The position numbers and the translations under genes are program-made. Under the pieces are notes generated by a model. It was not told the origin of the DNA, searched no databases, and saw nothing but the letters and a program-made list of their open reading frames with translations. Below, piece after piece: positions 59,359 to 64,000 of a stretch of 64,000 nucleotides of DNA; the first letter of the stretch is position 1, and every line of letters begins with the position of its first letter. The stretch lies in contig NZ_JAUSVL010000001.1 of the NCBI RefSeq assembly GCF_030814695.1, positions 5,665,306-5,729,305 of the forward strand. The letters are read 5' to 3'. The stretch comes from Oligosphaera ethanolica. GTDB taxonomy: Bacteria; Verrucomicrobiota; Lentisphaeria; Oligosphaerales; Oligosphaeraceae.

Positions 59359-60287
59359 TAGGCCTCCAGGCGCTTCACAGTGATGCGAGAAAAGTCTGCA
59401 ACCCCCAAGCCGGCAGTGGCAGCCAACGCGATGTAGGGCACGTCGGCAAGCTCGTAGCCGATGACCTTCGTCGCCATGGCGTCAATCGCCACGATGTCGC
59501 GCGACAGCAGCTGATAGCGCAGCTCGCGGATGTCCTCGGCCACTTTCCCGCGCGGGCCATTGGCCACCACAATCCGGTACGCGTCAACCACATTCAAGTC
59601 CGGCCGGCGATACAACGCGCAGTCGGCGATGCACTGCGGCAAGTTGTTCTTGTGCATGAAGGACCGATCCCAGAAAATCCCCAGGAAGTTCTTCATGGCG
59701 GCGGTCATTTTGGCACCGCCGTGGTGTTTGAGCACCGGCACATTGATGAACACATCGGCATCAATGATCGCCTGGTGAATCTTCGCGGTCTTCAAGCTGA
59801 CGGCCTGCGGGCAGCTCTTTTCCACGTAGTGCAGTTTTTCGTCGTGTGCGGAAAGCATCTTACCGCCGGCAGCGACCACGGCCGCCTCGATGCCGCTGTT
59901 GCGGTAGCAACTCTTCCATTCGTTGCAGGTGTGATCAAAGACCTGCACCTGCGCGGCACCAGCAGCGATTGCCTGGCGGACAATTTCGGCGACCAGCTCG
60001 GGATTCGTATTGGCGGCCTGCTCGGGTGTGCGATCCCAACCGATGTTCGGCTTGACCACCACCTTTTGCCCCGGCTTCACAAAAGCCGTCATCCCGCCCA
60101 GCGCCTCAATGCCCTTGCGGAACATCGCCACGGCACTGCCGTTGCGTACCGCAACCACCTCCGAACCGCCATTGCCGCCGTCAGTCTTGGCCTCGTCAGC
60201 CCGAGCCGGTATAGTTGACAAATCCGCCAGCACCGCCGTGGCAGCGGCAGTCGCCACACCACTTTTTAGAAAATTGCGTCTGTCCAT
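59358..60287 (-). CDS. DUF362 protein with Tat signal
   Basis: A 309-residue exported protein. The twin-arginine signal MDRRNFLKSGVATAAATAV is followed by the DUF362 domain: GMTAFVKPGQKVVVKPNIGW, NPELVAEIVRQAIAAGAAQV, VFDHTCNEW and INVPVLKHHGGAKMTAAMKN. DUF362 domains are often joined to, or encoded with, ferredoxin-like 4Fe-4S proteins; their chemistry is not well defined. TTGGAGGAT precedes ATG 60287. It overlaps the polyferredoxin gene (TAATG), so the two products probably form one redox unit at the outer face of the inner membrane. Confidence 0.85.
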   Translation of the reverse strand: MDRRNFLKSGVATAAATAVLADLSTIPARADEAKTDGGNGGSEVVAVRNGSAVAMFRKGIEALGGMTAFVKPGQKVVVKPNIGWDRTPEQAANTNPELVAEIVRQAIAAGAAQVQVFDHTCNEWKSCYRNSGIEAAVVAAGGKMLSAHDEKLHYVEKSCPQAVSLKTAKIHQAIIDADVFINVPVLKHHGGAKMTAAMKNFLGIFWDRSFMHKNNLPQCIADCALYRRPDLNVVDAYRIVVANGPRGKVAEDIRELRYQLLSRDIVAIDAMATKVIGYELADVPYIALAATAGLGVADFSRITVKRLEA

Positions 60288-60335
60288 GTATCCTCCAAAA
60301 GATCTGATTGTTGCAGCTTATTCACTCGCAGCCGC

Positions 60336-63300
60336 TCATTCGCGGATAAGTTCGATGTAGATGCTCTGGGTGTCCTTATCCAGCGCGAACCGCTCCAGGC
60401 CATCAGCGCGAGTAACGGCGATCTCCGCCCGACGTTCACCGCTGAGGCTGTCCAAGCGATAGACACGCAGCGGCGCGTTTCCGGGCAGAATCGGCATGGC
60501 GATAGTCGCCAGCACCGGCTCGGCCAGCACGGGGCCTTTCCGGCCCATGTCCATGATGAAACGCCCCTCGATTTTGGTGTCGGCGTTGCGAGCATTGCCT
60601 ACCGCGCATAAGAGCATCCGTTTTGCACTGCGGATGGGCTCGTCGCTCAAACTGCTGAGGGTGATGGTGGCAAAGTTGCTCGGGGATTCGATCTGCAGAT
60701 CCTGTGGCTGCCGCGCACCGTCCAGCAGCGTGTGCAGGCGGCCCGTCACCATCTTGCTGCGCGGCGTATCAACCACCAGCAGCCCCGCCGCAGGATAACG
60801 TACGACCTCGCCGGTATCGCCAGTCACCCGCTCCAATGACACGCCCTCGACACCGAGCTTCGCAGCCGCTTCCAGTAGGCTGTTCTTGGCTTGCTGTTCG
60901 CGGGGCGCATTCATCGGCCACGCGTCCGCTTCGGCGGGAGTCAGCGTCGTCTCCACTCGTGCTAGCGCCGCCAGGAAGGGCATGCGCGCGGCAATGCTCT
61001 GATTGGCCCACACGGCTTCGGGCCCGTAGGACAATGACACGACCTTCGCCGACGGCCGGATGTCGCCGCGCCGGAACGCCAGCGCACTGGCCTGGCTCAG
61101 CCCCCAGGTGGCCGGGTCGGTCTGCTGCGAATGCACCAAAATTCCCGGCGCGTCGTGAAAACGCGACCAGCGACCAGAATCGAAAGACCCCGTGGCGCAG
61201 TAGAACAGCAGCGCGTCCCAATCCTGGAAAGAGCTGTAAGCCGTCATGAATGGCAGGCCCTCGCAACGCGTGTCGTTGGGATAGCAGTAATTCCACTCGC
61301 TGGCCACCACCGGCTTGCCTGCGATCTTCGCCCGGCTGAAGCTCGGGATGATGCTCAGCTGCCAGGCCGCCTGCGTCACGCTGCAGCCGTTGTTGTAGGT
61401 CATCGGCTTGGCGCTCACATTGGGGTGGTCGGCGTACGCGTGGTCGTTCATGTAGTCCATGTTCGTGCTGGACCACAACTCGCCCAGGGTGAAGGTGATA
61501 TTGGTGCCGCTGATCGGCGCCTTGCCGCCCAGACTGTGATAGTATGCCTTCATTTCCTCCAGGTGGGCCCGCTGCAGCTCGGCGGCAAAGCGCATGCCCG
61601 TCGGGCCGACAGCCGTGAAATCCCGCGGCAGCGGCAGCAGCTCGGCAATACCCTGCCGACGCTGCCAGTCCAGCCACAGCACCTCCAGTTCGTCGCACCA
61701 TTCGGCCGCCACGCGCTCGCGCAGTGCGCCCCAGTTCATCACCACGGAATTCTCGTTGGTGACCTCGTACATGCACACCGCCGGATCGTCAACCATGCGC
61801 AGGCTCGTGTAGGGATTGACATGAGTGAACAACGACTGGGCTAGCTTCTTGCTCGCAGCAATCAACTCGCGATTGAACAACGCCGCAAATTTGGCGCCCT
61901 TGCCGCCGTCCGGCAGCGGCTTGCCCAGCAGGCGTTCAAAGAGCATACCGTCATTCCAATCCATGAAAATGTAGACGCCGTTCTTCTTCAGCTCGGCAAT
62001 GAAGAACTCCATCTTGTCCAACGCCTCGGGATTGAGTGACCCGTCCTCAGCGATCAGCGTGTCCCGATATACCGCGTAGAGATGAATGCGCAGCAAGTTG
62101 ACGCCCTGTCGCGCCAGGCAACGCGCAATCCCGGGCGCATCGGCCTTTTCGGGATAGGGCCCGTACAAGGCCGCGTTCGTTCCCCAGAATTTCACTGTCT
62201 CGCCAGGCTTGTCGGCAAAAACGAAATGGCCATTGGCGGCGACTTTGAGCCAGCCGTGCTTGCCCGCTGGGGCGTCATTGAGGAACGACACGTCCAAGGC
62301 GCTGCCGGGCGCAATGCCGTCCAGCCAGGCTATCGGGCACTCATACCAGCCGTCGGTGCTGACATCCGTCCGTGGCCGGTCGTTGTAAATCTTGTCCAGC
62401 GCCTCCAACTGGGCAGCCGTCAGCACGCCGCGCTTGAGCGCGGTCAGCCCGAGGATCACCGGCACTGACGGCGTCTCCAGCGACCGCACCCGCAGGCTCT
62501 TCAATGCCACGTCCGGCCGAGGATTCTTCCACTGCAGGTGCTGCAAAGCCACGGCGTGCTCGGAATTGTCCCCCTGCCAGGCGATGCGCGCCACCAGCGG
62601 TTCGTTTTCGTTCCACCAGTCGTTGGCTTCCATGCCGTAACGCACCGGTATCTCCACGACCTGGCCGTCGGCATAGGTGACCTCATACACCAAGACCGTC
62701 TCGCGAAACGCCGCATTCCACACCAGCGTGTGCACAAAGCCCAGGCGCTCAGCCTGAACGCCGTCCAGGCTAATTACCGGCGATGCCACCGGAAACGCCG
62801 GCCGGGCCTCGCCTTTGAGCGCAATTACTTTGTCGCCAATGGCAAAAGGCACGCCCTGCGCGTTGATGGTTCCGGGCGTAAAACAGCTCAGGTCATTGGT
62901 GCCTTGGTCCGTCCAGCCGCCCTGCCCGTCGTCGGCCACGTCGTCCCGCAGACCGCGATTGCCATGGCCAGCCAACGGATAGGTCCGGAAAGCGCTCAGC
63001 GTCGACGGCGTGCTCTTGATGCGCAACACGGCCTTGACCTTACAGCCGTCCTCCTTGCTGTAGTCCGGCGCTACGCGCAGGCGGAAGCGCTTGGACCACT
63101 CCGCTGCCCGCAGGTCGTCCAAAAACCAACTGTGCGACGAGCCGTTGACATCGAACTCGATATCGCCGAAAAAACTCTCGACGTGAATGATGCCGTGCTG
63201 CTCGTGGCTGGCGATGGACGGCCGTTTCGGCGGCCAGTGATCCAGCACATACGCCGGAATGCCCAGGCACAGCTCAACCTTGCCGCCCCTCGGCGTGCCC

Positions 63301-63608
63301 TTGATGTCGATGTCCCACGTGGCCTCGGCAAAGCCATTGCGGTTCTGCACGGTCTTGACCACAGTGATGAATTCCGTCTCGCAACGCGCCGTCTGCACGC
63401 CGTCAACCATGGACATGGCGTAGCCCTTGGCGGTGTCAAAACCACGGTATTCGTCATCCATCAACAGCAGCGAGTCGCCTTCAATCACATTCACGCCATG
63501 GTAACGGTAGATGAAATGGCCGTTGCTAGCAAACTCAGCCTGGCCCCACACTACACCGGTCAACGCCAGCACCACCGCCACCAACCAACAACGAAGTGTC
63601 TTACCCAT
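60336..63608 (-). CDS. Large secreted GH5-like (clan GH-A) glycoside hydrolase
   Basis: A 1090-residue exported protein. The signal peptide (LVAVVLALTGVVWGQA) leads into about 450 residues of beta-sandwich domains (KFRLRVAPDYSK-like strands, VNGSSHSWFLDDLRAAEW). A TIM-barrel region covers about 455-830: VKFWGTNAALYG, GVNLLRIHLYAVYRDTLIAE, the acid/base Glu candidate in CMYEVTNENSVV, and the nucleophile Glu candidate in KPVVASEWNYCYPND. The C-terminal 250 residues are beta-rich. The two-Glu barrel fits GH5/GH-A cellulase-like enzymes on an unknown beta-glycan. AAGGAG precedes ATG 63608. It lies 60 bases behind the TonB receptor gene and 48 before DUF362. Confidence 0.8.
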   Translation of the reverse strand: MGKTLRCWLVAVVLALTGVVWGQAEFASNGHFIYRYHGVNVIEGDSLLLMDDEYRGFDTAKGYAMSMVDGVQTARCETEFITVVKTVQNRNGFAEATWDIDIKGTPRGGKVELCLGIPAYVLDHWPPKRPSIASHEQHGIIHVESFFGDIEFDVNGSSHSWFLDDLRAAEWSKRFRLRVAPDYSKEDGCKVKAVLRIKSTPSTLSAFRTYPLAGHGNRGLRDDVADDGQGGWTDQGTNDLSCFTPGTINAQGVPFAIGDKVIALKGEARPAFPVASPVISLDGVQAERLGFVHTLVWNAAFRETVLVYEVTYADGQVVEIPVRYGMEANDWWNENEPLVARIAWQGDNSEHAVALQHLQWKNPRPDVALKSLRVRSLETPSVPVILGLTALKRGVLTAAQLEALDKIYNDRPRTDVSTDGWYECPIAWLDGIAPGSALDVSFLNDAPAGKHGWLKVAANGHFVFADKPGETVKFWGTNAALYGPYPEKADAPGIARCLARQGVNLLRIHLYAVYRDTLIAEDGSLNPEALDKMEFFIAELKKNGVYIFMDWNDGMLFERLLGKPLPDGGKGAKFAALFNRELIAASKKLAQSLFTHVNPYTSLRMVDDPAVCMYEVTNENSVVMNWGALRERVAAEWCDELEVLWLDWQRRQGIAELLPLPRDFTAVGPTGMRFAAELQRAHLEEMKAYYHSLGGKAPISGTNITFTLGELWSSTNMDYMNDHAYADHPNVSAKPMTYNNGCSVTQAAWQLSIIPSFSRAKIAGKPVVASEWNYCYPNDTRCEGLPFMTAYSSFQDWDALLFYCATGSFDSGRWSRFHDAPGILVHSQQTDPATWGLSQASALAFRRGDIRPSAKVVSLSYGPEAVWANQSIAARMPFLAALARVETTLTPAEADAWPMNAPREQQAKNSLLEAAAKLGVEGVSLERVTGDTGEVVRYPAAGLLVVDTPRSKMVTGRLHTLLDGARQPQDLQIESPSNFATITLSSLSDEPIRSAKRMLLCAVGNARNADTKIEGRFIMDMGRKGPVLAEPVLATIAMPILPGNAPLRVYRLDSLSGERRAEIAVTRADGLERFALDKDTQSIYIELIRE

Positions 63609-63668
63609 GATCAGGTCCTTTCTCCTTGCGTTCCCGGGCTGAAGGCGCTTGCGCTGTCCAGCCGGAAT

Positions 63669-64000
63669 TTAGAAACTCATGGCCAGGCGCACAAAATAAT
63701 TCCTCCCTGGAGCATAGAGCCACTCCCGGGCGTAGCTGTAGGTCTTGTCGCTGATATTTTCCACCCCGGCGCCAAGGCGGACGACCTGCCGGGGCTTTTC
63801 CGGCCGCGGCACCCAGCGGCAAGACACTTCGAGGTTGTAGGTTGTCCACCCTGCGTAGCGTTCCATGTCGCCAGTGATGAGGCTGAGCGAATCGGCCTCC
63901 GTCGCCATGCGGGCATAGAGATCGACGCCCCAGCTGAAAGGCCGCTGGTCGTCGCTATCCGCACGCAGGCCCATGCGGCCGCTCCAGTCCGGAAAGCCGA
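63669..64000 (-). CDS. TonB-dependent receptor, C-terminal part
   Basis: The last 110 residues of an outer-membrane beta-barrel run in from the right edge. The alternating strand pattern (FSWGVDLYARMATEADSLSL, YNLEVSCRWVPRP), the GAGVENISDKTYSYA segment that marks the final strands of TonB receptors, and the terminal aromatic in YFVRLAMSF all fit. It would import glycan fragments or a cofactor using TonB energy and is the most upstream visible gene of the operon. Confidence 0.85.
   Translation of the reverse strand, partial: GFPDWSGRMGLRADSDDQRPFSWGVDLYARMATEADSLSLITGDMERYAGWTTYNLEVSCRWVPRPEKPRQVVRLGAGVENISDKTYSYAREWLYAPGRNYFVRLAMSF

Overview
The window is GC-rich chromosomal DNA, most likely from a Gram-negative member of the PVC group, probably Lentisphaerota (inference). 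The support is an outer-membrane porin, TolC and a TonB receptor; a prepilin-like protein with the FTLIELLVVIAIIAILAAM leader; two DUF4838 proteins; large right-handed beta-helix proteins; several glycoside hydrolases; a GntR-type regulator with a sugar-binding-like C-terminal domain; and a BspA-type leucine-rich-repeat protein. No tRNA, rRNA or CRISPR array was recognised by eye.

Layout. 1-1.1 kb holds the N-terminus of an ABC-F ATPase followed by a palindrome-rich spacer. 1.1-5.7 kb carries a kinase-fold protein, a DEAD-box RNA helicase (minus strand) and an alginate-export-type porin. 6.3-9.7 kb is the classic rpsB-tsf-pyrH-frr translation cluster, with a strong terminator between tsf and pyrH and another after frr. 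9.8-18.2 kb is a minus-strand run: mraY-like, family-B DNA polymerase, FAD oxidoreductase, secreted beta-helix protein, oligoribonuclease. 18.7-26.1 kb is a drug-efflux operon: TetR, TolC, adaptor, RND pump and a PII-like partner. It is followed by a MATE exporter, an O6-alkylguanine-DNA methyltransferase and, on the minus strand, a cation/proton antiporter. 29.5-36.2 kb is a minus-strand carbohydrate cluster (beta-helix protein, GH38-like mannosidase, GH42-like protein). 37.2-41.8 kb has a methyltransferase convergent with a 1255-residue LRR protein. 42.0-47.9 kb is a mobile-element zone: an IS630 element needing a -1 frameshift, then two nearly identical 1870-bp IS copies, each encoding a HARE-HTH-like small protein plus a DDE transposase. 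48.3-55.0 kb is a regulator, a prepilin-like protein and two DUF4838 paralogues whose first two thirds are almost identical. 55.0-56.3 kb is an AT-rich AAA/DUF4143 ATPase, probably acquired. 56.7-64 kb is a minus-strand operon running from a TonB receptor through a GH5-like enzyme, DUF362, a membrane-anchored poly-ferredoxin and an SGNH hydrolase.

The least explained material lies between genes. (a) A dispersed repeat of about 130 bp (called R1 here) occurs four times, each time upstream of and co-oriented with a gene start. (b) An ordered cassette of three or four small perfect hairpins occurs three times. (c) Three arrays of 9-bp GATC-containing units lie between genes. (d) The duplicated IS sits directly against such palindromes. 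These, together with direct-repeat operators before the GntR-like regulator and before the AAA ATPase, are the best candidates for undescribed biology here.
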